Source of the DNA: Fibrobacter sp.
GTDB lineage: Bacteria > Fibrobacterota > Fibrobacteria > Fibrobacterales > Fibrobacteraceae
DNA length: 64,000 nt
Reading direction: 5' to 3'
NCBI GenBank assembly: GCA_024398815.1
Contig: JAKSIL010000004.1
Location: 1-64,000 of the forward strand
Below the pieces are notes generated by a model. The model made no database searches. It was not told the DNA's origin and was given only the letters and a program-made list of their open reading frames with translations. Each line of letters starts with the position of its first letter. Position 1 is the first letter of the stretch. The position numbers and the translations under genes were made by a program. Positions 38,161 to 46,880 of the stretch are shown one piece after another.

Positions 38161-41100
38161 CTACAAGCGAATTCTTACGCTACGAGATTCGCCCGCAGCG
38201 CGAACATGCAGCATGTAAACGCCACCATGCGCCGGAGCCGCAACATTCAAGCTGTTGACGCCACTGCGAACACTTCCGCGAGCAAGCGCAATCGTGCGCC
38301 CGTTCAGCGTCATCAAGCGAACTTCAGCTTTCGAACCGTCCAAAGTTTCGTCCGCCGCAAACGACACGTTCAGCGAAGTTCCGAAATTCGTAAAGCCGAG
38401 TGCCGAAATCGCAGGTCCGGCAAGCGCCAAACGAGTCCCGGCAGGCACGACCTTTACACGAGCGTAGCGAACCTCCGAAGAGACATCCACATCGACGCTT
38501 GCGCCGGCCTTGAGTCCATAAGTCTTGCCATCCAGTTCCAGGACAGCCTTGAGACCCGCAGATTCCAGCTTGTCGAGTCCTTCGACGCTAAACTTCGCCA
38601 CACCGTCGTTGCCCGACGAAATCGCAACCGTCCAGCTGTACTCAAGATTTTCAGAAGCATTGCCGGCAAACGCAGTAACAACACTCTTGGCCAAAGCCTT
38701 TCCACGAATCAATCCGGAGCCGTTTTCTGCGATAGAGAGCTTCACGCCCTTGCCCATGCCAGCAGGAGGTTCCTCAATCGAGACGTCGCGACTGCCGACA
38801 CCAACCACATTCCAGCGGTCCATGGAGCCGTCATCGCCCTTGAGCACCAGTCGCAGACTCCACGAAGAAGCGCTTGACTTCTTCGCCAAAGCCCCGGCAG
38901 AAATTGCGGAAACCGGAGAACCAGGCGGAACCTTGCGATTCGAACCGAATTCAATATCTGCCCGTCCGCCGAATACAGGAGCGGCACAAGCGCTGCGAAC
39001 AGCATTGTCCTGATCCGTATGCAGCCAGAACGCGCTAAATGCAGGCAGCGTATCGACAGCCTCATAGGATTCCGTCGCATCGTTCCAGAACCACATGGGT
39101 TCTGCACCGTTCTCGGCATCATCGAAATCACCGGTAGATTCAACGCGGATATTCCACGGATACGGATTCGCCACCATGTTCCAGCCGCTGTGCATGTTTT
39201 TCAAGTTCCACACCAGGCTGTCGGATTCCGTCTTCAATTCGTATTTCTTGGCAGGCAAATTGATGCCGCTAGCCGCATAGAACCAGCCGCCTTCGCCTTC
39301 TTCGACATCGTCAAATCCATCAAAGACCTTGTACTGCCAATATTCGCCAATGGCATCGGATTCGTCCCAGCGGTAGAAATTATCGTCGCCGAACTTGGAG
39401 AAGTCGGAATCGATTGCAGAGAGAGCCACCATCTGCCAATAACCGGAGCCTTCGCGATTCACGTACTTCTGCACACGCCAGGAATCCGTCTTTGCAAGAA
39501 CCTTAGAACAATGGGCGCCCGAAGCGGAGTCTGCGCAAATTTCAACCGAGTATTCGTCCGCATCAAGTTGACCGAATACCTCCGTGTATTTTTGGGATTC
39601 CAGCGATTCCGCCAATAGTTTCTCGACAACGGCCTTGCCAGAGGCATTGAGCAACCTAGCGTAAACAGGGCCAAAGCCATTTCCTTCTTCAACATCGTAG
39701 AATTCCACAGACATTTTCGCCATGTTTCCAGATGTCCACACCTGCACATAAAGCGGAACGGAATCTACCGGATTCTCCGGGGTTGGGTCTTCTGGTTCGT
39801 CCGGGTCATTTTTCGGATCAAGCTTGCCTCCATCGATTCCAGCAAAGAACTTCAGCTGCGGCAAGCCTCCGTTCAAGGTGTCGCTCCACACCCAACCATC
39901 GTCAAATTCGTTAAGGCGGTCTGTAAAGTCCTGAGTAGCCACGGCAGCGAAATCTGAGCCTACAGTCACCACGACACCGTTCGCATCCACATTGGACGAA
40001 GCGGTCGCCAATCCGTTCTGTTCCACTGAATACGCAGCATTCAAATCAACGGACTTATCGCTCGTATAAGCGACACCTAAAAAGTTTCCACTTTTTGCAT
40101 TGCCGGTAACACCGTATGCTCCGATGTAATACACATCCTGGATTTGGGTTCTGGAATTTTCATTTTCGACAAATCCGACAATTCCCGCAAGCACCTTGCC
40201 TTGTGCAGACACACTGTTCTTTCCGCCGAAAACAGCTATTTCGCCACGAGCAAAAGACTTTTCGATTACGGAACTTTGAGCCTTGTTCAAAAATCCGACA
40301 GCACCGCCGGCATAGTAAGAAACTTCTTTTCCACCCGAAGTCTTGGCATACAACAGGTAATCCTCGGCACCCCAGGCATACGACCTTTCTATCTTCAGGG
40401 TATCCAACCTTTCAGCGAGCCCGATAAAGCCACCCATCTCGATAGTAGACATTTCTCCATCCATCGAGACAAGCGCATTCACACGAACGGTATCCAGGTG
40501 CAAATTGACATTCTTCGTCGACCCCACGGCACCACCAAGAACACCTGCAGCATAGACCTTATCCAACTGGGCATCAACAGCATTCACGCCGCCGTTATAC
40601 GAAACATTCTTGAAATTCGCCGTAACACGACTTGAACCAAGGACGTCGAGGAGCCCCACGACGCCACCAACATAAGCTCGATTGGCTGCCGCTCCGGACA
40701 AAGTCACATCGACGGCAACGCTATCGTCCAATACATTGATATTCGAAATATCACTATGAACGCTCCAACAGCCCACAAGGCCACCCACAGAAACCAGGTC
40801 ACGGACATTGGAGGCGTCGTTCTTCTTGGAATACACATTTACGGAGCCCGTCACAACGGAATTCGTCACGCCAAGTTCCAACATGGATTGCGCGCCAAAG
40901 CCCACAAGGCCACCCACCATCGAAGATGCGTCATGAACATCGACAACGCTCACATTTACATCCAAAGTATCGTCCTGAACAAATACCTTCGATATGGTCG
41001 CCCCTACAAAACCACCTACCATCGATCGGGTATTATCAGCAATTTCATCGGCTCTATTGCGGTTAAGCGTTATACCGATATTCGACTTGACAAGCGATAC

Positions 41101-41784
41101 GGGAGATTCACTAAAACCAACAAGACCACCCGCGTACTCGACATTTTCCGTAACAACTGAAAGATTTTCGCCCTTGATGTTTGTATACGTAACACCAACC
41201 ATACCAGCCTGCGAGCCGCATGAAGCAAGCAACATGCCCGTATACCTGTTGGACGCGCCAGAAGTCAAGGCTATATTCTTGAACGAGGCATTTTCCACAT
41301 TGACCATGCTTTTACTGGTCCCCAAAAGGAAAGCGGAACGTTCGGCATTCGCTGCATCCACATAAAAGTTTTCAAAATTAACATTTGAAAGGGTAAAGGA
41401 CGCATTCGCATTTACAAACAAGGCAAAGATGCTTTCAGATTCGTTTTTCAAGCAGCCGTTCGACAAAGTATAAGTCGAAGTTCCTTCACTAATTACAGAA
41501 AAACTGGTAAAACGCTTTATAGGATTGACATTCGCTTGGCAAAGATTGTCAGGAGCCTTGTCACCAAACGAAATGTCGGCAGTGAGCACAATCTTTGCCG
41601 AATCAACCGAGCCACATTCAACCACGCAACTTTTGAGATCATCATCAATAGCATTCCATTCGGCAGCCGAGCCCACTTGAATTTCGCAAATACGCTTCGA
41701 ATCAACCGTAGAGCATTTGCCCGCGGCCCAAGAATACTGCGCAAAAAAAAGCGCTAAGCCTATGAATAGAATTCTAGAACGCAT
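38161..41784 (-). CDS. Secreted GLUG-repeat beta-helix adhesin-like protein
   Basis: A signal peptide (MRSRILFIGLALFFAQYSWA) precedes a 1187-residue mature protein. About nine GLUG-like units occur between residues 190 and 550, seen as YAGGLVGFSES, MVGGFVGAT, MVGGLVGFG, VGGLVGCW, YVGGVVGLL, EMGGFIGL, YAGGAVGF and LAGIVGF, spaced by about 40 residues. GLUG motifs build beta-solenoids in surface adhesins. A Pro/Glu/Asp linker (about 655-675) leads to sandwich-like domains and a sorting-like tail (LMTLNGRTIALARG...GGVYMLHVRAAGESRSVRIRL by key residues). The gene overlaps the end of the upstream barrel gene by 11 nt, so it belongs to a three-gene operon. A role in attachment is inferred; no catalytic motif is seen. 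Confidence 0.75.
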   Translation of the reverse strand: MRSRILFIGLALFFAQYSWAAGKCSTVDSKRICEIQVGSAAEWNAIDDDLKSCVVECGSVDSAKIVLTADISFGDKAPDNLCQANVNPIKRFTSFSVISEGTSTYTLSNGCLKNESESIFALFVNANASFTLSNVNFENFYVDAANAERSAFLLGTSKSMVNVENASFKNIALTSGASNRYTGMLLASCGSQAGMVGVTYTNIKGENLSVVTENVEYAGGLVGFSESPVSLVKSNIGITLNRNRADEIADNTRSMVGGFVGATISKVFVQDDTLDVNVSVVDVHDASSMVGGLVGFGAQSMLELGVTNSVVTGSVNVYSKKNDASNVRDLVSVGGLVGCWSVHSDISNINVLDDSVAVDVTLSGAAANRAYVGGVVGLLDVLGSSRVTANFKNVSYNGGVNAVDAQLDKVYAAGVLGGAVGSTKNVNLHLDTVRVNALVSMDGEMSTIEMGGFIGLAERLDTLKIERSYAWGAEDYLLYAKTSGGKEVSYYAGGAVGFLNKAQSSVIEKSFARGEIAVFGGKNSVSAQGKVLAGIVGFVENENSRTQIQDVYYIGAYGVTGNAKSGNFLGVAYTSDKSVDLNAAYSVEQNGLATASSNVDANGVVVTVGSDFAAVATQDFTDRLNEFDDGWVWSDTLNGGLPQLKFFAGIDGGKLDPKNDPDEPEDPTPENPVDSVPLYVQVWTSGNMAKMSVEFYDVEEGNGFGPVYARLLNASGKAVVEKLLAESLESQKYTEVFGQLDADEYSVEICADSASGAHCSKVLAKTDSWRVQKYVNREGSGYWQMVALSAIDSDFSKFGDDNFYRWDESDAIGEYWQYKVFDGFDDVEEGEGGWFYAASGINLPAKKYELKTESDSLVWNLKNMHSGWNMVANPYPWNIRVESTGDFDDAENGAEPMWFWNDATESYEAVDTLPAFSAFWLHTDQDNAVRSACAAPVFGGRADIEFGSNRKVPPGSPVSAISAGALAKKSSASSWSLRLVLKGDDGSMDRWNVVGVGSRDVSIEEPPAGMGKGVKLSIAENGSGLIRGKALAKSVVTAFAGNASENLEYSWTVAISSGNDGVAKFSVEGLDKLESAGLKAVLELDGKTYGLKAGASVDVDVSSEVRYARVKVVPAGTRLALAGPAISALGFTNFGTSLNVSFAADETLDGSKAEVRLMTLNGRTIALARGSVRSGVNSLNVAAPAHGGVYMLHVRAAGESRSVRIRL

Positions 41785-44700
41785 AATTCAACGATACAAT
41801 CCCAAAAATGTCCCTATATTCATCCGACCGATAATCCGGGCGGAAATTACAATATGTACCCAACGTCCATTCCGTGGTCAAGCGGTCGGTATGGTCAATC
41901 TTGAGAGTGGCCGAACCGGAAAGATCCATTTCGCTTTCTTCCAAGGTATTATCGCCTTCGTCTCGCTTCATAAATTCTTGACGGAAACTGGCCGACAGCA
42001 TCAAGTCCATGTAGTTCTTGACGAGCGGCATGCTATAGTTATCAGAAACGCTCCATTCGAAATCCGTCATTTCATCGCGATTGTAGATTTTATAGCGAGG
42101 CACCACCCTAAACATGTTCCTGAATTTTTCAGTAGATGTCGTCAAGGATATAGGATAACGCTGTTCAAAATAATCGGCGCCATGGAAATAGTATCCCAAG
42201 AGCCCGTATGTTTCATCCTTGAAATCGAATCCCGAAATCAGGTCATCCTGTTCGAATTCCGAAAGATCGCTACGGAACGTCCATTCGCCACCCACCTTCA
42301 ATACATTCTTGGGCAAGTTCAGCTTAAGGTCCAAGCTGACGGTCTGACGAAGGAACTTTTCGGTAAACTGAGTTGCCAAATATGGTTCGTCGGACAATGC
42401 GTAATAATCAGCCCACCTTGCGGAATCCACCTTCAAAGTGTCTTCTTCGATATACAGTTCAATCGTAGGCTTTCCATTACTGGCTTCAAACCACGGATCT
42501 TCGTAAATTCCAGAAAGTCCCGAGAAGTCCCCGTAAAGACGCTGCTTAGTGCTACGGGTGCGATAATTCATGGCATAGCCCACAGCCACTTCCAATTTGG
42601 AATTCACCTTGAAAGTATTGTCCAAAGCGATATTGTGTTCATACAAAGTACGGTCTTCGTCCTGCTCGTGTTCTTCGAGCCAGTCCTCGTCGGCACCGGG
42701 GACAATTCCCAGCTTTGCACCTTCAGCCAAACCGCAGAAGTTGTAAGCGCTTCCGTGAGCGGCATTTTCAACATTGATGCGATACGAAAGGTTCAACTTC
42801 CAGAAATCGAATATTTTCTGATCCAAGTTTCCAAAGGCTTCACGGGAATTCTGCAGCAAGTCCGGAGAGCCGGCACTGTAGTAGTTGGCGCCCACATAGC
42901 GCAAATGGCCGCTAATTATGGTTTTGCCCAAATCCCAACGCAAAGATCCCATAAAGGCAAAATTTTCGCGTCCCCAGTTGCTCACTTCGCTAGGAGAATC
43001 CTCTTCATCCTTGTATTCGTTCAGAGTTGTTTGCGCCTGTTTCAGCAAGCGTGTCAACTCGCTACGCATTTCCGACGTTGTCAAAAGAGAATTGTCGCCG
43101 AAGTATTCTTCCAAGTCGGCCCTGTCCATCTGGTTCACCAGCTTGGGATTCGCCATAAGTTTGCGAAGGCCTGCAAAGTTCGAGGCGTCGACGCCTGCAC
43201 TGGAGAACACATTGTTAATGGCGCGCTGCATCTGGGCATTCGCGGTATCGGCGGCACCAACAGCAATTTGACCGTTCAATTCAATGTCGCCCGGGAACAC
43301 AAGCCAGTTTCCATCGGCAAAGAACGTGCGCGAAGTCATTATAGGCGAAGCTGTGTTCAAGCTGCGTCCACTTCCGTCACGGAGGAACGGATCTTCAACA
43401 TAGTCCTTGCTGCCAATGAACCCCAAAGTTCCATTAAAACGGCGATGCATGTTCCAGCGGACCTTTCCACCGGCCACGATTTCCTGAGGTTCGATTTCGC
43501 CATCTTCCACGTAGTCCTTGTAAACATCTTCGTTGCGGTCGCCAATCAGCTTAGGTTTCTGAGATTCACCAACAAAACCAGACGCAACGAACAACGGTTC
43601 ATCGACCCTGTTCTTGAACAGGTTCAAATCATACGACGCACCCAGCATGTTAATGCCAGCCAAGTACGTTTCACCACCCGACAGGAATATATCGCCCAAG
43701 GACAAACGCTGGTGCTTATCGGTATAAACCGCCAAGATGTTGTTGACATTGAAATGGTTCCATTCATCAGCGCCGATATCCGTCGAGAATTCCAAAGTCT
43801 GACCGGTGGGAGATTCCATCAAAAGGTAAGCGTTCCAATTGGCGAAGAACCCAGGAATCTGGAAATAGTTCGTGTACTTGTCGCCAATTTTCACAGTGTC
43901 GTCACCAACCACATAATCTTCGTCCGAATGGTTTCTTCTCATTAGCACGCCGTGATAGCCAACGGCCAAGCCCGTATTGCCTTCGACACGCCACGCTTCG
44001 CTTTCGTTTCCACGACGACCATAATTTTGATTGTTGTAATTTCGCGCAGCCGGGTTCGCAGGTTCATCAGCCACATTGAAAAGGGCGTTCTTGAGATTCT
44101 GCGAGAAATCCTGCTGATTGTTCTTTGCGATAGAGCGAAGTTCAACAGAAGGTAAATCGTTAGAGACAAGGCCAACAGTATTCTGCTCAATCTGCGAATG
44201 CAACTGGTTGATGCGGCTGGGTTCCATATTGACCACGCCAAATTCATTGCGGGTAATCATGGACGTCTGCAAGTTGAGCACGGATGTCGGCGAAGAAATC
44301 ACGGCTACATTGTTGTTGTACATTCTCGTACTTTCGATGCTGCCAAAAGTATTTGCACCGGCCCAGAAGGCAACACCGGAGTTGAAACGGAATTCACTCC
44401 ACTGCACATCGATTACGGAAGACCTGGAATAAAGAGCTATCTTGGAGCAGCGTTCGAAATAGACCGTTGCGAAATCAGCCAAGCCGTTTTCGATGGACAC
44501 ACCCACCTCGGCGTTTCTGATTTCCACGTTCTGGAAAACGGACCTGTGGTTACCCGTAATGGAAATACCGTTCCACAAGTTGCCGCCGGGAGCCGGTTTC
44601 AAGACGACCTTGTTGTCAGGTTCACCCACAATGGCAAAGGATCCGCCACGGACATCGATACCCGTCCCTTCCTTGAATTCGAGCACAACGCCCGCTTCGA

Positions 44701-45046
44701 TAAGAAGAGCCCTGCCATCGGTCACGACGATGGTTTCTTCCACAAGATAGGGCGAGTTGGCAACCTTCAAGAAGCCAGACATTTCTCCGCCGATTTTGGT
44801 GCCGTTAGACGGAGCCGCTGCGACAGAATCGGACTTGTCAAATTCTGCAATGGCAGCTTCATTTGAAATCGGACTCTGCACTGCGCTGGAATCATTTTGA
44901 ACAACAGCGGCGTTTTGGGCAACAGCGTTGTTTTGATCAGCGGCGGCGTTTTGACTAACAGCGTTAGAATCAGAAAGCGCTGCCTGCGCAAAGGAAAGCG
45001 TGGCAGCTAGGAAAATAGGACTAATAAACCCCAATCCAAATTGCAT
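41774..45046 (-). CDS. Beta-helix protein with C-terminal outer-membrane barrel
   Basis: I chose the ATG at 45046, which overlaps the upstream stop as TGATG and has GAGGTGA before it. After the signal peptide and an Asn/Ala-rich linker (about 25-75), residues about 90-330 form a right-handed beta-helix (VVLEFKEGTGIDVRGGS, NGISITGNHRSVFQNVEIRNAEVGVSIENG). The remaining about 750 residues look like outer-membrane beta strands with aromatic ends, finishing FGIVSLNYAF with a terminal Phe. The barrel part is much larger than that of classic autotransporters. The architecture suggests a barrel presenting or exporting a helix; which face the helix is on cannot be told. I know no named family. It is the middle gene of the FecR operon. 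Confidence 0.7.
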   Translation of the reverse strand: MQFGLGFISPIFLAATLSFAQAALSDSNAVSQNAAADQNNAVAQNAAVVQNDSSAVQSPISNEAAIAEFDKSDSVAAAPSNGTKIGGEMSGFLKVANSPYLVEETIVVTDGRALLIEAGVVLEFKEGTGIDVRGGSFAIVGEPDNKVVLKPAPGGNLWNGISITGNHRSVFQNVEIRNAEVGVSIENGLADFATVYFERCSKIALYSRSSVIDVQWSEFRFNSGVAFWAGANTFGSIESTRMYNNNVAVISSPTSVLNLQTSMITRNEFGVVNMEPSRINQLHSQIEQNTVGLVSNDLPSVELRSIAKNNQQDFSQNLKNALFNVADEPANPAARNYNNQNYGRRGNESEAWRVEGNTGLAVGYHGVLMRRNHSDEDYVVGDDTVKIGDKYTNYFQIPGFFANWNAYLLMESPTGQTLEFSTDIGADEWNHFNVNNILAVYTDKHQRLSLGDIFLSGGETYLAGINMLGASYDLNLFKNRVDEPLFVASGFVGESQKPKLIGDRNEDVYKDYVEDGEIEPQEIVAGGKVRWNMHRRFNGTLGFIGSKDYVEDPFLRDGSGRSLNTASPIMTSRTFFADGNWLVFPGDIELNGQIAVGAADTANAQMQRAINNVFSSAGVDASNFAGLRKLMANPKLVNQMDRADLEEYFGDNSLLTTSEMRSELTRLLKQAQTTLNEYKDEEDSPSEVSNWGRENFAFMGSLRWDLGKTIISGHLRYVGANYYSAGSPDLLQNSREAFGNLDQKIFDFWKLNLSYRINVENAAHGSAYNFCGLAEGAKLGIVPGADEDWLEEHEQDEDRTLYEHNIALDNTFKVNSKLEVAVGYAMNYRTRSTKQRLYGDFSGLSGIYEDPWFEASNGKPTIELYIEEDTLKVDSARWADYYALSDEPYLATQFTEKFLRQTVSLDLKLNLPKNVLKVGGEWTFRSDLSEFEQDDLISGFDFKDETYGLLGYYFHGADYFEQRYPISLTTSTEKFRNMFRVVPRYKIYNRDEMTDFEWSVSDNYSMPLVKNYMDLMLSASFRQEFMKRDEGDNTLEESEMDLSGSATLKIDHTDRLTTEWTLGTYCNFRPDYRSDEYRDIFGIVSLNYAF

Positions 45047-46638
45047 CAATTCACCTCAAAGATCTTTTGAGCCTTGGCTTTAAATCCACTCTTGTGGATG
45101 ACTTCGATATCGAACTTGTTTTGCGCCCTTCTGACCAAGTCCACCGGGACATCATAATCCAACGATTGAATCTGGTTCAGCGTTTCTTGCAAAATCACCT
45201 TCCCGTTCTGCTTCACCGTGACCTTGTGCAGGAACACGGGGTCGTTTTCAGGATTTTTCACCTTGAACTGCAAGGTCTTTACAATCTTGTCTTGCATTCC
45301 AACCGGCGGAGGCGGTATCTTCAAGATTTCGTGAGCCTTGCCATACACTTCAATGTTAAAGCGTTTCATCGGATAGCAGCCCAGGGACTTCTTAAACGAA
45401 GCCTTGTTCTTCGCCTGGTCGCTCACCACAAACTCGTAAGTATAGACGCCCGGGTCCAGTTTGAAGCGTTTCTGTTCGTTTCGAGTCAGGACTTCTTCTG
45501 CAAAAGAAGCGCCGTTCTTCGATGCCACCAGAATACCAGCATCGTTCTGCATATCGCCCACAGACAAATTCATTTGGCAGCCTATGGAATCGTACGAAAG
45601 GAACTTGATGGTCGGCGGAGTCTTGTTCACGCCCTGGCAGCCCTTGTTCACATGCAATTCAACAATCTTCGAAGATTCCACACCGTCGGAAATCATCGAG
45701 ACCTTGGCTTCCTTTTCGTTCCACAGATTGTTTGCGTCACTTATGGAAATCTTCTGGGAGAAGGAATGCTCGCCACCGTCGGCCACGCGCATCAGGTTTT
45801 CGCTGGTGAATTCCTTGCCGACGCTAATCACGAGAGCGTCACCAGAATTCTTGGCAACATAGGTTCCTTCGATAGTGAGGCCTTCATCGCAAACTTCCAC
45901 CGGCGAGGATGTGGTAATGTTGAAGCCGGACATGCCGGAATTGCTCATTTCTTCGACCTGGAACGCAGAGTCGGCCTGTTCGATGCGCCTCTTGAGTTTT
46001 TCGACATCTTTTTCGCCAGACGAGAGAATCTTGCGGACTTCCTTTGCGAACTTCGTCTTTCCGGAAGAAGCGAGCTTCATCGTCACGAGGTTTTCATTCC
46101 CGAAAATGGTTTCACCAGCGCTGATGGGCATGGAGCCGCCCTTGTCTAGTTTCACGTCAAGTTTACCGGTGGCAAGGCTTGCATAGACCGTTTCGCCATC
46201 ACTTCCGATAAAGCCGTTGGTTCCGCGAATGGCTGCCGTGGCATTGACCGTCTTGAATTCAAACGTAGACTTGGGAGTCTGTTTTTCAACAGCGAAGTTG
46301 ATAAAGCCCTTCTTCACGTCGATGCGAGTTCTGAAAGCCCCCTTCTCAGTTTCTTCCAAAAGGCTAGCCAATTCGACTTCGGCATTTTCAGCGATAGTGA
46401 TAAGGCTACCGTCGGTAAGGCCCACAACGACCTGGGACTCCAACCCCGTGCGAACACGGTCCGACTGGTACACGTTCATATTGGTACTGAGTCGAGTCCA
46501 ATCTTTCTTCTTGACCTTTTGTCGCTCTACTATACCGAGAGCCGAGCGGACCTTTCCGGCAGCAGGGGCAGACATCGCTGTCTGAGGGACAAACAGCAGC
46601 AAGAGAAACAGACTACAAAGCGAAATACTGCGTTGCAT
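45046..46638 (-). CDS. FecR-domain periplasmic protein
   Basis: The start is ATG 46638, preceded by GAGGTGAT; an ATG 12 nt earlier has no ribosome site. A signal peptide (MQRSISLCSLFLLLLFVPQTAMS) shows export, unlike sigma-linked FecR proteins with a membrane anchor. The FecR domain (about 30-180) has SDRVRTGLESQVVVGLTDGSLITIAENAEVEL and NATAAIRGTNGFIG, both typical. After a charged helix (about 205-225) come Ig-like beta regions and a PPPP stretch near residue 450. Free FecR-domain proteins of this sort occur beside large surface proteins in several phyla, but their role is uncertain. It is the first gene of the operon and its stop overlaps the next ATG by one base. Confidence 0.8.
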   Translation of the reverse strand: MQRSISLCSLFLLLLFVPQTAMSAPAAGKVRSALGIVERQKVKKKDWTRLSTNMNVYQSDRVRTGLESQVVVGLTDGSLITIAENAEVELASLLEETEKGAFRTRIDVKKGFINFAVEKQTPKSTFEFKTVNATAAIRGTNGFIGSDGETVYASLATGKLDVKLDKGGSMPISAGETIFGNENLVTMKLASSGKTKFAKEVRKILSSGEKDVEKLKRRIEQADSAFQVEEMSNSGMSGFNITTSSPVEVCDEGLTIEGTYVAKNSGDALVISVGKEFTSENLMRVADGGEHSFSQKISISDANNLWNEKEAKVSMISDGVESSKIVELHVNKGCQGVNKTPPTIKFLSYDSIGCQMNLSVGDMQNDAGILVASKNGASFAEEVLTRNEQKRFKLDPGVYTYEFVVSDQAKNKASFKKSLGCYPMKRFNIEVYGKAHEILKIPPPPVGMQDKIVKTLQFKVKNPENDPVFLHKVTVKQNGKVILQETLNQIQSLDYDVPVDLVRRAQNKFDIEVIHKSGFKAKAQKIFEVN

Positions 46639-46830
46639 ATCACCTCGCAAAAACGTTAAGTTTAACTAAAAAAAAAATACATCTTTTTGTATAAAATGGA
46701 ATAGTGCAAAAATCACAAAGTGATTAAAAACATATATGTTTGTAAGGCTTAAAAAAGTTTTTGGCGCGCTCATTTTTCAATCGTTACGACGCTCAATTCC
46801 GCACTTGTGACAAAATTCACAGAAAAACGA
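46639..46830. other. Intergenic upstream of FecR operon
   Basis: A strongly AT-rich region containing A10 (about 46667-46676), AATCAC-AAA-GTGATT (46711-46725), a candidate operator, and ACATATATGT (46729-46738). The operon promoter must lie here, but I cannot place it with confidence. Confidence 0.4.
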
Positions 46831-46833
46831 AAA

Positions 46834-46858
46834 TAACTCGTTGACAGTCAACGAGTTA
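46834..46858 (-). terminator. 25-bp perfect palindrome, terminator of the acyltransferase gene
   Basis: TAACTCGTTGAC (46834-46845), A, GTCAACGAGTTA (46847-46858) is fully palindromic. On the minus strand TTTTCGTTTTTC follows, so it probably terminates the gene ending at 46881. The perfect symmetry could also bind a protein. Confidence 0.7.
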
Positions 46859-46880
46859 CGCTTTCTCAAAAAATATTCGT

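Noticed and set aside
38142..38161. GGCAACCT-CTAA-AGGTTGCC as terminator of the GLUG gene
   Set aside because: The stem is good but no T-run follows on the minus strand, so termination is uncertain.
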